DNA of 64,000 nt. Source: Oxalobacteraceae bacterium. GTDB taxonomy: Bacteria; Pseudomonadota; Gammaproteobacteria; Burkholderiales; Burkholderiaceae_D. A program made the position numbers and the translations under genes. Location: the NCBI GenBank assembly GCA_947448025.1, contig CANFLV010000010.1, positions 62,001 through 126,000 of the forward strand, written 5' to 3'. This document shows, one piece after another, positions 28,648 through 38,418 of the stretch. Every line of letters starts with the position of its first letter. The first letter of the stretch is position 1. Below the pieces are notes generated by a model. The model was not told the origin of the DNA. It worked only from the letters and a program-made list of their open reading frames with translations, and did no database searches.

Positions 28648-29358
28648 TCATTCGCAATTTTTGAAATGGCGCGCCTTGCAAGCACCGGCCTTTTTCGTTG
28701 CCAGCGAAATGAGTTCCGGCGTCATTTGCTCACCGATAGCCTCTTTAGCGACCTTGGCCCGTTTTTCACCGGCCTCGTCAGACAGGGTGATCCACATATA
28801 CGCTTGTACGTAATCCTGCCGCACGCCGTCGCCCTCGCGGTAGGCTTCGCTGACGGCAAGCTGGGCATAGGCATCGCCCTGTTCAGCCGCGCGCCGCGTC
28901 CAGTGGAAAGCTTGCACGGGATCGGGTTCGACGCCTTGACCGAGCTCGTAGCAAATTCCCAGATTGATCTGCGCATCGATATTGCCCTGCAATGCAGACC
29001 GTTTGATCCATTTGAAACCCTTGCTGTGATCCTGTTCCAAGCCTTGTCCGACGATATACATGCCCCCCAGATTATTCTGGGCAGCGGCATGGCCTTGCGC
29101 CGCAGCTAATTGGTACAATTTTGCGGCCGTCTCATCATCGCGCGCCACGCCTTCGCCGCGCTCATACATACTGCCCAGCCAATTCTGCGCTTCGGCATTG
29201 CCTCGTGCCGCAGACAGGCTGAACTTTTTCAAGGCGGCAGGATAGTCCTTCTGTTTGTGCGCGCTCATGGCGTCCTCCAGATCGCCGGCTTGGGCGACAT
29301 TGACAAACAAGGCCAGGATCGCACACAGCGACCTGAATGACTTTTTCATCTTGTTCAT
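28648..29358 (-). CDS. Secreted Sel1-repeat protein
   Basis: This 236-residue protein has an N-terminal signal peptide (KKSFRSLCAILALFVNVAQA) and then about four Sel1-like (SLR) alpha-helical repeats. Examples are AEAQNWLGSMYERGEGVARD, AAAQNNLGGMYIVGQGLEQD and DAQINLGICYELGQGVEPD. The first ATG in the frame is 20 codons earlier, but the chosen one begins directly at the signal peptide. Such proteins usually act as scaffolds in the periplasm; no specific partner is indicated. The C-terminal tail contains two cysteines (ACKARHFKNCE). Confidence 0.85.
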   Translation of the reverse strand: MNKMKKSFRSLCAILALFVNVAQAGDLEDAMSAHKQKDYPAALKKFSLSAARGNAEAQNWLGSMYERGEGVARDDETAAKLYQLAAAQGHAAAQNNLGGMYIVGQGLEQDHSKGFKWIKRSALQGNIDAQINLGICYELGQGVEPDPVQAFHWTRRAAEQGDAYAQLAVSEAYREGDGVRQDYVQAYMWITLSDEAGEKRAKVAKEAIGEQMTPELISLATKKAGACKARHFKNCE

Positions 29359-29516
29359 TTGGCACCCCACTTGACGATAGCGCAACGACGGCATGGAATT
29401 GCTGTATGCGCCAGACAAAATAATTCAGGGAATGCAATGTGGCCTGGCAGCATACGCTTCAAGCGTATCGAAAACCGCCGTGCAGATGGAGGGGGTGTTG
29501 CGCTTAGGCTAAATTA

Positions 29517-30131
29517 TTAAAGGGCGTGATGTTTGAACGCGAGAATTTGCACGGTGTCATGCAAGCCGACGTGATATCGGCCTTCGTTAAGTTCGTGTGA
29601 TTGTTCCTGTGCCAGTGCGATAGACAAGGGCGCAATCTCTTGCGTCAGGATGGCCGCACCTGGGTAGCGATCATTGGCTGTTGCATGCGCTTCGACCTTC
29701 GCTTCGAGGATGAATGCACCGCCTGGACGCAAGCCTTGCTGCAAGCTGCTGTAAAGCCGCTGTCGCGTAGCACTGGCAGGCTGGGCAAAAATGGCGGTGA
29801 CTAAATCCCAGCGCTGCACGCCCAAGTCAAAGTCGGCAAGGTCGGCCAGCACCGTCGTGATCGTGACGCCATGCCGCGCCGCCAGGGCTTCGGCTTTGGC
29901 CAGGCCAACAGCAGAAAAATCGACGGCAGTGACGCGGAAACCGCGCAGTGCCAGATAGACGGCATTGCGGCCTTCTCCTTCGCATAGCGACAGGGCGTCG
30001 CCGGCAGGGATGTTTTCGCAGGCAGCGCGCAAGAACGCGTTCGGTGCTTCTCCATAGGCGAAGCCCGCTTCATTGAAGCGCTCATCCCAGTAACTGGAAT
30101 TTTTTGGTGGTGTTTTATCGTCTGGCTTCAT
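29517..30131 (-). CDS. Class I SAM-dependent methyltransferase
   Basis: This 204-residue cytoplasmic protein resembles TehB-like and UbiE-like methyltransferases. It starts with SSYWDERFNEAGFAYGEAPNAFL, a segment common in TehB-related proteins. The AdoMet motif I is degenerate, LSLCEGEGRNAVYLAL, with EGEGRN as usual in this subfamily; motif II FRVTAVDFSAVGLAKA follows. The substrate cannot be predicted. Confidence 0.85.
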   Translation of the reverse strand: MKPDDKTPPKNSSYWDERFNEAGFAYGEAPNAFLRAACENIPAGDALSLCEGEGRNAVYLALRGFRVTAVDFSAVGLAKAEALAARHGVTITTVLADLADFDLGVQRWDLVTAIFAQPASATRQRLYSSLQQGLRPGGAFILEAKVEAHATANDRYPGAAILTQEIAPLSIALAQEQSHELNEGRYHVGLHDTVQILAFKHHAL

Positions 30132-30221
30132 GGATGAGTGCCCGCAGCAATAGTTACTTTAGTACCCCGGCGTCTGCTCTGCCGAGGGGAAGTCAAATGT
30201 TTCTTGCTGCGAGCTGCAAAA

Positions 30222-30533
30222 TCAGGCCTTCAGCAAGGTCTGCAATTCACCGGACTCAAACATTTCGCCCATGATGTCGGAGCCGCCAACGAACTCACCT
30301 TTGACATACAGCTGCGGCACGGTCGGCCATTGTGAATATTCCTTGATGCCCTGACGGATGTCGGCATCGTCAAGCACATTGACGGTGACGATATCGTCCA
30401 CGCCACTCGCCTTCAACAGCTGGATGGCGCGTCCCGAAAAGCCGCACTGCGGAAATTGGGCATTCCCCTTCATAAATAACACGACCGCATTGTTCGTTAC
30501 GGTTTCCTTGATCCAGGCTTGTACGTCGCTCAT
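30222..30533 (-). CDS. grxD: Monothiol glutaredoxin Grx4
   Basis: This 103-residue CGFS-type glutaredoxin binds a 2Fe-2S cluster with glutathione and, with BolA proteins, delivers clusters. The active site is FPQCGFS with Cys30, followed by the [18 protein letters not shown] glutathione-binding region. An IbaG-type BolA partner is encoded at 8764. It lies just downstream of tex on the same strand. Confidence 0.95.
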   Translation of the reverse strand: MSDVQAWIKETVTNNAVVLFMKGNAQFPQCGFSGRAIQLLKASGVDDIVTVNVLDDADIRQGIKEYSQWPTVPQLYVKGEFVGGSDIMGEMFESGELQTLLKA

Positions 30534-30609
30534 GATGACCTCTCTAAAAATAATGACTCATTATAGGAAAAACTCCGCAGTCCCGCTTGTGCGTCGCTAT
30601 TGCGAAGTT

Positions 30610-32967
30610 TTACCCTTTCAATTTTGCAAAAGCCGCCGCCATCGCATTGCCACCCACCGCTGCTGCCGGCTGGCGTGCGCTCGACTGCTGATGCTGCGAC
30701 AGGCGCTTGGCATCGTTGCGGTCGCCGCGCTGTTCGGGCTTGCTGCCCGGCTGCGGTGCCGCGTCCGACAGGCGCATGGTCAGGGCGATGCGTTTGCGTT
30801 TCTCGTCGACTTCGAGCACTTTCACTTTCACGACCTGGCCCGCCTTGACGACACTGTGCGGGTCTTTGACGAAGGTATTCGACAATGCGGAAATATGTAC
30901 GAGACCGTCCTGATGCACGCCGATATCGACAAACGCGCCAAAGGCGGCGACGTTCGTGACCACGCCTTCGAGGATCATGTCGGGACGCAGGTCGCGGATT
31001 TCCTCGACGCCGTCCTTGAAGGTCGCGGTCGTGAATTCCGGACGCGGATCGCGCCCCGGCTTTTCCAGTTCCTTGAGGATGTCGGTAATGGTCGGTATGC
31101 CGAATTTGTCATCGGCATATTTCGCCGGGCTGATCGCTTTCAGTAAGCGTTCGTCGCCGATGACGCCTTTTACATCTTTCTTGATGTCGGCCAGGATGCG
31201 TTCGACCAGCGGATACGATTCCGGATGTACGGCGGAGGCATCGAGCGGGTTCTCGCCGTTCATCACGCGCAAGAAGCCGGCAGCCTGCTCAAACGTTTTG
31301 TCACCCAGGCGCGGCACATTGCGCAGGCTTGCACGTGAGGTGAACATGCCCTTCATGTCGCGATACGTGACGATGCTTTGCGCGACGCTGCTGTTGAGGC
31401 CCGATACGCGCGCGAGTAAGGGTGCCGAGGCCGTATTCACATCCACACCGACGGCATTGACGCAATCTTCGACGACGGCGTCGAGCGAGCGTGCTAATTG
31501 CGTCTGGCCGACATCGTGCTGGTACTGGCCGACACCGATCGACTTCGGATCGATCTTCACCAGTTCCGCCAGCGGGTCTTGCAGGCGGCGTGCAATCGAG
31601 ACGGCGCCGCGGATTGTCACATCCAGATCCGGCAATTCTTTCGAGGCGAATTCAGAGGCGGAATAGACCGAGGCGCCAGCTTCGGAGACGACGATCTTGG
31701 TCAGCTTCAGTTCCGGGCGCAGCTTGATTAGGTCTTGCGCGAGCTTGTCGGTTTCACGCGAGGCCGTGCCATTACCGATCGAGATCAGCGCGACATTATG
31801 TTTGGCGGCCAGCTGCGCCAGCGTATGCAGCGAGCCTTCCCAGTCATTGCGCGGCTGGTGCGGATAGATCGTCGCGTAATCGACGACCTTGCCGGTCGCG
31901 TCCACAATGGCGACCTTGCAACCCGTGCGCAAACCCGGGTCGAGGCCCATGGTCGCGCGTGGTCCCGCAGGTGCGGCCAGCAGTAGCGCCTTCAGGTTCA
32001 AGGCAAAAACATGGATCGCTTCGACTTCGGCGCTTTCACGCAGCTTCGTCATCAATTCGGTTTCGAGGTGCATGAAAATCTTCACCCGCCAAGTCCAGCG
32101 CACGGTGTCGCACAGCCATTTGTCGGCCGGACGGCTTTTTGCGCTGATGCCGAAGCGTGCCGAGATGCGGCTTTCGCAGGGATTATGCGGCGCATCCCAT
32201 TTCGGCTTTTCTTCTTCGGTGTCCAGACGCAGCATCACCGTCAGCATTTCTTCGCGGCGGCCGCGGAACAAGGCCAGTGCCCGGTGCGAGGGAATCGTGC
32301 CGATAGTTTCGGAATAATCGAAATAGTCGGCGAACTTTTCACCGGCATCCTGCTTGCCGGCTATGACCTTGGATTCGACCACGCCATGGTCCGTCAGGTA
32401 TTCGCGCAAGGCCTGCAAGAGCGTCGCATCTTCGGCGAAGCGTTCCATCAGAATCTGGCGCGCGCCATCCAGCGCGGCCTTGGTGTCGGCTACGCCCGGA
32501 TTGTCGCCGGCCTCGGTCGTGAAGGCAGGCTTCAGATACAGCGCGGCCTGTTCTTCCGGGTTCAGCATCGGGTCGGCGAGCAGGGCATCGGCCAATGGAG
32601 TGAGTCCTGCTTCGGCGGCGATCTGCGCTTTCGTTCGGCGCTTGAGTTTGTAGGGCAGGTAGAGGTCTTCGAGACGGGTCTTGTCTTCCGCATGCAGGAT
32701 CGCGTCGAGCAGGGCCGGCGTCATTTTGCCTTGTTCTTCGATCGAGCCAACGATGGCGCTGCGCCGGTCTTCGAGTTCGCGCAGGTAGCGCAGGCGTTCT
32801 TCCAGCAGGCGCAGCTGGATATCGTCGAGCCCGCCGGTGGCTTCCTTGCGGTAGCGCGAAATGAAGGGCACGCTGGCGCCCTCATCGAGCAGGGCAATGG
32901 CCGCGGCGACCTGAATCGGTTTCGCGGCGAGTTCGACAGCTAGGCGTTGTTCTATGGATGGCAGCAT
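30610..32967 (-). CDS. tex: Transcription accessory protein Tex
   Basis: This 785-residue nucleic-acid-binding protein associates with the transcription machinery. The N-terminal helical domain begins [20 protein letters not shown]. The YqgF-like nuclease-fold domain contains [16 protein letters not shown], the helix-hairpin-helix region contains [17 protein letters not shown], and the C-terminal S1 domain contains [16 protein letters not shown]. The C-terminal tail is basic and low-complexity. Full length and well conserved. Confidence 0.96.
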   Translation of the reverse strand: MLPSIEQRLAVELAAKPIQVAAAIALLDEGASVPFISRYRKEATGGLDDIQLRLLEERLRYLRELEDRRSAIVGSIEEQGKMTPALLDAILHAEDKTRLEDLYLPYKLKRRTKAQIAAEAGLTPLADALLADPMLNPEEQAALYLKPAFTTEAGDNPGVADTKAALDGARQILMERFAEDATLLQALREYLTDHGVVESKVIAGKQDAGEKFADYFDYSETIGTIPSHRALALFRGRREEMLTVMLRLDTEEEKPKWDAPHNPCESRISARFGISAKSRPADKWLCDTVRWTWRVKIFMHLETELMTKLRESAEVEAIHVFALNLKALLLAAPAGPRATMGLDPGLRTGCKVAIVDATGKVVDYATIYPHQPRNDWEGSLHTLAQLAAKHNVALISIGNGTASRETDKLAQDLIKLRPELKLTKIVVSEAGASVYSASEFASKELPDLDVTIRGAVSIARRLQDPLAELVKIDPKSIGVGQYQHDVGQTQLARSLDAVVEDCVNAVGVDVNTASAPLLARVSGLNSSVAQSIVTYRDMKGMFTSRASLRNVPRLGDKTFEQAAGFLRVMNGENPLDASAVHPESYPLVERILADIKKDVKGVIGDERLLKAISPAKYADDKFGIPTITDILKELEKPGRDPRPEFTTATFKDGVEEIRDLRPDMILEGVVTNVAAFGAFVDIGVHQDGLVHISALSNTFVKDPHSVVKAGQVVKVKVLEVDEKRKRIALTMRLSDAAPQPGSKPEQRGDRNDAKRLSQHQQSSARQPAAAVGGNAMAAAFAKLKG

Positions 32968-33048
32968 CAGTAATGGGGGCAGTGGGTAAGTGAGAGTGCA
33001 AGATAATACGCAGTTCGTGCAAATGCGCCAGTCTTGACAGAGAGGGTT

Positions 33049-33882
33049 TTAGTCTGAAATTTGTGCACCAGTGACGCGTTCGATGCCGGCAAGGTCGCGC
33101 CAGCTCTGGATGTGCTGCATGTCTGTGGTGCCGAGCAAATCACGCACGGCTTGCGCCTGGTCATAGCCATGTTCCATCAAGAGCCAGCCGCCGGGCTTGA
33201 GGAAGCCTTCAGCGCCGGCAATGATCGTGCGAAGTGCCGATAAACCATCGCCATGGTCAGTCAGCGCCGACAGTGGTTCGAAGCGCAAGTCCCCTTGCGC
33301 CAGATGCGCGTCACCGGCGACGATGTACGGCGGGTTTGCGGTGATGACATCGAATTTTTCTGCGCTAAGCGCGGCGTACCAGTCGCTCTCAACGTAACGG
33401 ATCTCGACCTGATGACGCAGCGCATTCGCGCGCGCGATCTCGAGCGCGGCAGCGCTGACATCAAGGGCGCTAACGCGGGTATCGGGTCGCGTTAGCGCGA
33501 TGGCCACGGGTATCGCACCAGAGCCGGTGCCGAGATCGAGCACCAGCCCGTTTTGCGGCAATCGTTCGAGCGCCAGTTCCACCAGTAATTCCGTCTCCGG
33601 ACGCGGGATCAATACCGCGGGCGTAACGGCAAAGGACAGGCCGAAAAATTCACGCTCGCCAGTCAGGTAAGCGATCGGCTCGCCATCGCAGCGGCGCTGG
33701 AACAAACGCGTCAGCTGTTCTGCCTCAGCTGCGCTCAGGACGCGCTCCGACTGCGTAATGAGTTGTACGCGCGTCAGTCCCATCACATGGCTGACGAGGA
33801 TGCGGATTTCCAGCGCGACCAGCCAGCGGCTCGCCAGCACCTCGGCCAAGGTCGTGCCGGCGCTGACCGATACCTGCGTCAT
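33049..33882 (-). CDS. prmC: Release factor N5-glutamine methyltransferase PrmC
   Basis: This enzyme methylates the glutamine of the GGQ motif in release factors. From the chosen ATG the product has 277 residues, with the AdoMet motif VLDLGTGSGAIPVAIAL and the catalytic NPPY in VITANPPYIVAG. The start overlaps the dsbB stop in an ATGA arrangement; the frame is open further upstream but those residues lie inside dsbB and are unlike the family. Its substrate gene prfA lies just beyond dsbB. Confidence 0.93.
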   Translation of the reverse strand: MTQVSVSAGTTLAEVLASRWLVALEIRILVSHVMGLTRVQLITQSERVLSAAEAEQLTRLFQRRCDGEPIAYLTGEREFFGLSFAVTPAVLIPRPETELLVELALERLPQNGLVLDLGTGSGAIPVAIALTRPDTRVSALDVSAAALEIARANALRHQVEIRYVESDWYAALSAEKFDVITANPPYIVAGDAHLAQGDLRFEPLSALTDHGDGLSALRTIIAGAEGFLKPGGWLLMEHGYDQAQAVRDLLGTTDMQHIQSWRDLAGIERVTGAQISD

Positions 33883-34361
33883 CAGCGCGTGCGCCGCAAC
33901 GCCAGCCAGCTTAACGCCAGCGCAAAGACGACGAACCAGGCCAGCGACCATTGCGGAATCGACAGGCCGAAGATGGGATCGTAATCCGTCGTGCACAAGC
34001 CATCGGCCTTGAACAGGAAGGGCAGCAGCTTGGCCGTGACAATCTTGTTAAGTGAAGTCTCGAGCGGATCAATGCCGCAGGAAACCGCCGGATGCGCCTT
34101 GATCCACAGATGCCAGCCGGCGACACCGCCACCGGTCAAGGCAGCGATCAGGCCGAGTCCGGCGCCGGCTCTGCTCGCCGCCTGTGGCAGCATGGCGGTC
34201 ACCAGGCAGATCAGCGCGACTGCGGCGAAGCCGTAGCGCTGCATGATGCACAGCGGGCAGGGCAGCATGTTCTCGACAAATTGCAGATAGAGCGCCACAC
34301 CGAGCAAGGCCAAAGCCGCTAGCGCGACGGATAAAAGGAGCGGCTTTGCAGAAGTCGTCAT
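33882..34361 (-). CDS. dsbB: Disulfide bond formation protein DsbB
   Basis: This inner-membrane protein reoxidises DsbA and passes electrons to quinones. From the chosen start it has 159 residues and four membrane helices. The first redox pair is CPLC in ENMLPCPLCIMQRYG and the second pair is in AVSCGIDPL and GLCTTDYDP. An alternative ATG at 34409, directly after the prfA stop codon (TAAATG), would add 16 residues. It interrupts the common prfA-prmC order and overlaps prmC by one start codon. Confidence 0.9.
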   Translation of the reverse strand: MTTSAKPLLLSVALAALALLGVALYLQFVENMLPCPLCIMQRYGFAAVALICLVTAMLPQAASRAGAGLGLIAALTGGGVAGWHLWIKAHPAVSCGIDPLETSLNKIVTAKLLPFLFKADGLCTTDYDPIFGLSIPQWSLAWFVVFALALSWLALRRTR

Positions 34362-34409
34362 CGTTTGTCCGGAAAAAATAAATCGATCAAATCGCGCGTT
34401 ATCAGTCAT

Positions 34410-35486
34410 TTAGCCGCCCAGTGCTGCAAGTAATTCCGCCTGATGTTCCGCCGCCAGCGCATTCGTCAGTTCATCGAGCTCACCATCCATGATGAAGTCG
34501 AGCTTGTAGAGCGTGAGGTTAATGCGGTGGTCGGTCATGCGACCTTGTGGAAAATTATAAGTCCGGATGCGTTCGCTGCGGTCGCCCGAGCCGATCAGGG
34601 ATTTGCGTGTCGCGGCTTCGCTGGCTTGCTGCTCGCGCAATTGCACATCCTTGATGCGCGCGGCCAGCACTTTCATGGCCGAGGCCTTGTTCTTGTGCTG
34701 ACTGCGATCATCCTGGCATTCGACCACGATGCCGCTGGGCAGATGCGTGATACGCACGGCCGAATCCGTCTTGTTGATATGCTGGCCGCCGGCGCCTGAG
34801 GCGCGATAGGTATCGATGCGCAAGTCAGCCGGATTAATGTTGACGTCTTCGAGTTCATCCGCTTCCGGCATGACAGCGACGGTACAAGCCGAGGTATGGA
34901 TGCGGCCCTGTGTTTCAGTCGCAGGCACGCGCTGTACGCGATGACCGCCGGATTCGAACTTCAGTTTTGAGTAAGCGCCAAAGCCGACCACGCGCACGAT
35001 GGCTTCCTTGTAGCCGCCGAGTTCCGACGCCGACTCCGAAATCATTTCGACCTGCCAGCGATTCCGTTCGGCATAGCGCATGTACATGCGCAGCAGGTCG
35101 CCGGCAAACAGCGCCGCCTCATCGCCGCCGGTGCCGGCGCGGACTTCGAGGAAGATATTGCGCTCGTCGTTCGGGTCTTTCGGCAGCAGCATTTTTTGCA
35201 GGTCGATTTCAAGCTGCTCCATGCGCGCTTTCGCGGCCTGGATTTCTTCCTGCGCGAAGTCTTTCATGTCGGGATCACTGAGCATGTCTTGCGCGGTGAT
35301 GATGTCGTTCGCCGCCGTCGTGTAGTCACCATACAGGGCGACCAGCGGACCGAGCTCGGCGTGCTCGCGCGTCATCTTGCGGTAACTGTCCATATTGGAC
35401 GTCACGCCTTCCTGCATGAGCAGGTTATTGAGTTCTTCCAGCCTCTGGGTCAGCTGGTCGAGCTTGGATAGCATCGATGGTTTCAT
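34410..35486 (-). CDS. prfA: Peptide chain release factor 1
   Basis: This 358-residue factor ends translation at UAA and UAG codons. The stop-recognition tripeptide is PAT (residues 188-190) and the peptidyl-hydrolysis motif is GGQ (233-235). Length and domain order are normal. It lies between hemA upstream and dsbB downstream on the minus strand. Confidence 0.97.
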   Translation of the reverse strand: MKPSMLSKLDQLTQRLEELNNLLMQEGVTSNMDSYRKMTREHAELGPLVALYGDYTTAANDIITAQDMLSDPDMKDFAQEEIQAAKARMEQLEIDLQKMLLPKDPNDERNIFLEVRAGTGGDEAALFAGDLLRMYMRYAERNRWQVEMISESASELGGYKEAIVRVVGFGAYSKLKFESGGHRVQRVPATETQGRIHTSACTVAVMPEADELEDVNINPADLRIDTYRASGAGGQHINKTDSAVRITHLPSGIVVECQDDRSQHKNKASAMKVLAARIKDVQLREQQASEAATRKSLIGSGDRSERIRTYNFPQGRMTDHRINLTLYKLDFIMDGELDELTNALAAEHQAELLAALGG

Positions 35487-35552
35487 GGTCTGGAATAGTG
35501 GGAATGCAGTCGGCGCGCAAGGCGGCCCGGACGTGATCTATGAATAGCGTCG

Positions 35553-36842
35553 CTAGCGTTTGGTGCGGAATAATTGTGGCAGCAGCGCCGCGAGCTGGGC
35601 GCGTTCATTACCTTGCGCATGGTGCAGCGCCTGCTGCGGGCCATGCAGGAATTTTGCAGTCAGGCCTTTCGACAGGGCTTCGAGCACGACCTCGATGTTT
35701 TCGCCTTTGGCCAGCAGCTTTCTGGCGCGTTCGAGTTCGATCAGGCGCATGTGTTCGCCGCTCTCCTGCAAGTCCTGAATCAGCGGCACGACCGCGCGCG
35801 TATCGATCCAGTGCATGAAGGATTGCAGGCGTGTCTCGATAATGGCTTCGGCTTGCGCGACGGCGGCCTGGCGGTTCTCAACGCCCGTCTGGACGACTGC
35901 GCCGAGATCATCGACCGTGTACAGGAAGACATCATTGAGGCGGCCGACTTCGGTTTCAATATCGCGCGGCACGGCCAGGTCGACCATGAAGATCGGTTTA
36001 TGCCGGCGTGCCTTGATCGCGCGTTCGACCATGCCCAGGCCGATGATCGGCAGCGACGATGCAGTGCAAGAAACAACAATATCGTATTTATGCAGCTGAT
36101 CAGGCAATTCGGCCAGGCGCAAGGCATGACCATTGAACCGGTGCGCCAGTGCTTCGCCGCGCTCGAGCGTACGATTGGCGATGGTCAGCGAACGCGGATT
36201 TTGCGCGGCGAAATGCGTGGCGCACAATTCGATCATTTCACCAGCGCCGATGAACAGCACATGCTGCCCCGAGATCGTATCGAAAATGCGCTGCGACAGG
36301 CGCACGGCAGCGGCTGCCATCGACACACTGTGGGCGCCGATTTCGGTCGTGCTGCGTACTTCCTTGGCCACGGCAAATGTGCGCTGGAACATCTGGTGCA
36401 GATAGGTGCCGAGTCCGCCGGCGGCATCCGCCTGACGCACCGCATCCTTCATCTGGCCGAGGATTTGCGGCTCGCCCAGCACCATCGAATCGAGGCCCGA
36501 GGCGACGCGGAAGGCATGCCGCACCGCGTGGTCGTGCGGCAGCGTGTACAGGTAGGGACGCAGTTCAGAATAAGGCAGCTTGTGATAGTCGGCGAGGAAA
36601 TGCGCCGTCATGTCGATGGCGGCATCAACGCCGCCGATGACCTTGCTGGCCGCGTACAGCTCGGTGCGGTTACAGGTCGACAGGATCGCCGCTTCGTCGG
36701 CATAGCCATGCATGGCCGCCTGGCCAAACCAGCTGCGCGCCGACGCCACCGCCTGACCGATCTGGTCAGCCGGGAAGGCGACTTTCTCGCGCAGCGAGAC
36801 AGGTGCAGTAGTGTGATTGAGGCCGACGGCGAGCAATTGCAT
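35553..36842 (-). CDS. hemA: Glutamyl-tRNA reductase
   Basis: This enzyme begins the C5 pathway of tetrapyrrole synthesis, reducing glutamyl-tRNA to glutamate-1-semialdehyde. The 429-residue protein has the catalytic Cys57 in [11 protein letters not shown], the [15 protein letters not shown] segment, the NADPH-binding [14 protein letters not shown] and a C-terminal dimerisation helix. hemA-prfA-prmC linkage is common in proteobacteria. Confidence 0.97.
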   Translation of the reverse strand: MQLLAVGLNHTTAPVSLREKVAFPADQIGQAVASARSWFGQAAMHGYADEAAILSTCNRTELYAASKVIGGVDAAIDMTAHFLADYHKLPYSELRPYLYTLPHDHAVRHAFRVASGLDSMVLGEPQILGQMKDAVRQADAAGGLGTYLHQMFQRTFAVAKEVRSTTEIGAHSVSMAAAAVRLSQRIFDTISGQHVLFIGAGEMIELCATHFAAQNPRSLTIANRTLERGEALAHRFNGHALRLAELPDQLHKYDIVVSCTASSLPIIGLGMVERAIKARRHKPIFMVDLAVPRDIETEVGRLNDVFLYTVDDLGAVVQTGVENRQAAVAQAEAIIETRLQSFMHWIDTRAVVPLIQDLQESGEHMRLIELERARKLLAKGENIEVVLEALSKGLTAKFLHGPQQALHHAQGNERAQLAALLPQLFRTKR

Positions 36843-36937
36843 TTCGGGCTGGGGCAGTGCAAAGCAAAGGAGTCGCCATTATAGCCGCTCAGCTCCGGTC
36901 ACAGCAGGCCCATGTGTCCGCAGGCGGATTGGCCTAG

Positions 36938-37627
36938 CTATGCGTCCAGTTGTTCGAGGCAATAGCCATAGCTATATACCGGCGCGAGACGCAAGCCATT
37001 TTCCGGGCGCAGTGCCAGTTTGTTACGAATGCGCGAGATGTGCGTGTCCATGGTGCGAGAAGGGATGTCGATGTCGCGCCCCCAGACCGCTTCAAGTATC
37101 GTCGCGCGCGAGAGCGGCTGATCGAGGTGCTGGAATAGCATCAGCGCGAGATCAAATTCCTTGCGCGTCACGGCAATGGCGACGCCGTTGCGCGCAATAT
37201 GTCCGGTGACGACCTCGAATGCATAAGCGCCAAAGACGATGTGCGGCAAGGCTTGCTGCGGCGGATAAGCGCGCCGCAGCAAAGTCTGTACGCGCGTACG
37301 CAGCTCACCCAGGCGCAAGGGCGTGAGCTGGTAATCGTTCGCGCCGGCAGCGAGGCTGACATCAATCTGCGCAGGATAGGCGCCATTGGCCAGTACCAGT
37401 ACAGGCAGGGTTGGCGCCAGCTTTTCCCTGACCCAGGCAAGCACTTCCGCGCCACTGCCATCCGCAATTTGACAGGCGATGATCAGTAGCTCGACTGGTT
37501 CGCGGCGCAGCTGCGCCAGCAATTCCGGCCCGCTTGAATAAGCATGGCACAGCAGGCCGTCAGACTGTAGCGTGCGGCATATCAGTGCGCTTTGTTCGGC
37601 GTCATCGTCGAGGAGGACAATATTCAT
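36938..37627 (-). CDS. OmpR-family regulator with a degenerate receiver domain
   Basis: This 229-residue protein has an N-terminal receiver-like domain and a C-terminal winged-helix DNA-binding domain (VTRKEFDLALMLFQHLDQPLSR and the recognition region TMDTHISRIRNKLALRPENG). The acidic pocket DDD (residues 7-9) is kept. The phospho-accepting aspartate is replaced by Ala51 (LLIIACQIADGSG), the switch Thr/Ser by Ala80 (VLVLANG), and the conserved lysine by Thr102 (YQLTPL). It therefore looks like a phosphorylation-independent regulator. No histidine kinase is adjacent. It is divergent from the XRE gene at 37923. Confidence 0.88.
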   Translation of the reverse strand: MNIVLLDDDAEQSALICRTLQSDGLLCHAYSSGPELLAQLRREPVELLIIACQIADGSGAEVLAWVREKLAPTLPVLVLANGAYPAQIDVSLAAGANDYQLTPLRLGELRTRVQTLLRRAYPPQQALPHIVFGAYAFEVVTGHIARNGVAIAVTRKEFDLALMLFQHLDQPLSRATILEAVWGRDIDIPSRTMDTHISRIRNKLALRPENGLRLAPVYSYGYCLEQLDA

Positions 37628-37922
37628 GCGGCTATTTTTTGATGGTCAGGGTCAGTCATGTAGAGGCTGGTATGGCTAAGTTAAACAGCGTTGCAGTTTG
37701 ACAGCATCATATGCGCTAAGCATCTCATGCGCGATATTTTGCCTCCTGACGCGGATTCAATCTGTACAAATTTAATTATGCTCAGTGTCTTGATTTGCAA
37801 CTATTGGTATGTATTCTTTTCCTACACATAGTCCAAACCCGACTGACTGACTCTCTGTTATTCTTGAAGGAAATATTATTGAGTGGAGCGTGGCTCCGCT
37901 GCCAGACAAGGATTGTGGTTTA
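37628..37922. other. Intergenic region between divergent regulators
   Basis: This 295-base, A/T-rich stretch lies between the atypical response regulator and the XRE gene. A ribosome site AAGGA (37908-37912) precedes the GTG start of the latter. No RNA gene or clear operator is visible. Confidence 0.5.
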
Positions 37923-38315
37923 GTGAAAATTTCGCAGGAACGAGAAGGCTTCAAGCTGCGTTTGCAGCAGGCGCTAAGGAATGCCGAGTATTCGGCTGAA
38001 AGTCCCACCGAGCTGGCGCGGGAGTTCAATGCCCGTTTCGAAGGGAGTCCCGTCACGGTTCATGCAGCGCGTAAATGGCTGCTCGGCGAAGCGATTCCAA
38101 CCCAGGACAAAATGCGCGCACTGGCAGCGTGGCTCGGTGTGGCAGTCGAATGGCTGCGCTTTGGCGGCGATGTAGGCATCCAGGTCAAGTCGAGTCCCGG
38201 CGTTGACTTCAATGCAGAAGACCGAAAGCTGGCCGCTGATGTACGATTACTCAGCAGCCAGGACCAAAAGATCGTGCGTGAAATCATCCGCATGTTATCC
38301 CGGCCGAACCGCTAG
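37923..38315 (+). CDS. XRE-like transcriptional regulator
   Basis: This protein of about 130 residues has an N-terminal phage-repressor-like helix-turn-helix (ELAREFNARFEGSPVTVHAARKWL followed by the LAAWLGVAVEWLRFG segment) and a short helical C-terminus. I chose the GTG with AAGGA ten bases upstream; the frame is open further left with a GTG 11 codons earlier but no good ribosome site. It stands alone, with no phage genes nearby. Its targets are unknown. Confidence 0.8.
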   Translation: MKISQEREGFKLRLQQALRNAEYSAESPTELAREFNARFEGSPVTVHAARKWLLGEAIPTQDKMRALAAWLGVAVEWLRFGGDVGIQVKSSPGVDFNAEDRKLAADVRLLSSQDQKIVREIIRMLSRPNR

Positions 38316-38375
38316 TACTTCCGCCAGCACGCCGCATTCACCAGCTGGCACTTCATCACACAAACAATTTGTCTG

Positions 38376-38403
38376 GCCGGCGCACCTGCACAGGCGCGCC
38401 GGC
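38376..38403. terminator. Hairpin between convergent XRE and MFS genes
   Basis: A long stem (GCCGGCGC-a-CCTG with CAGG-c-GCGCCGGC, one internal mismatch) with a two-base turn lies between two genes that end facing each other. There is no T-run, so it may block readthrough in both directions by structure or with Rho. Confidence 0.5.
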
Positions 38404-38418
38404 TGGCTGATTACGACG

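Noticed and set aside
28423-29109. A 228-codon plus-strand frame opposite the Sel1-repeat gene
   Set aside because: It is the complement of a protein with clear repeats and signal peptide, and shows no domain of its own.
37923-38315. The XRE-like regulator as a sign of a prophage
   Set aside because: No integrase, structural or lysis gene lies nearby.
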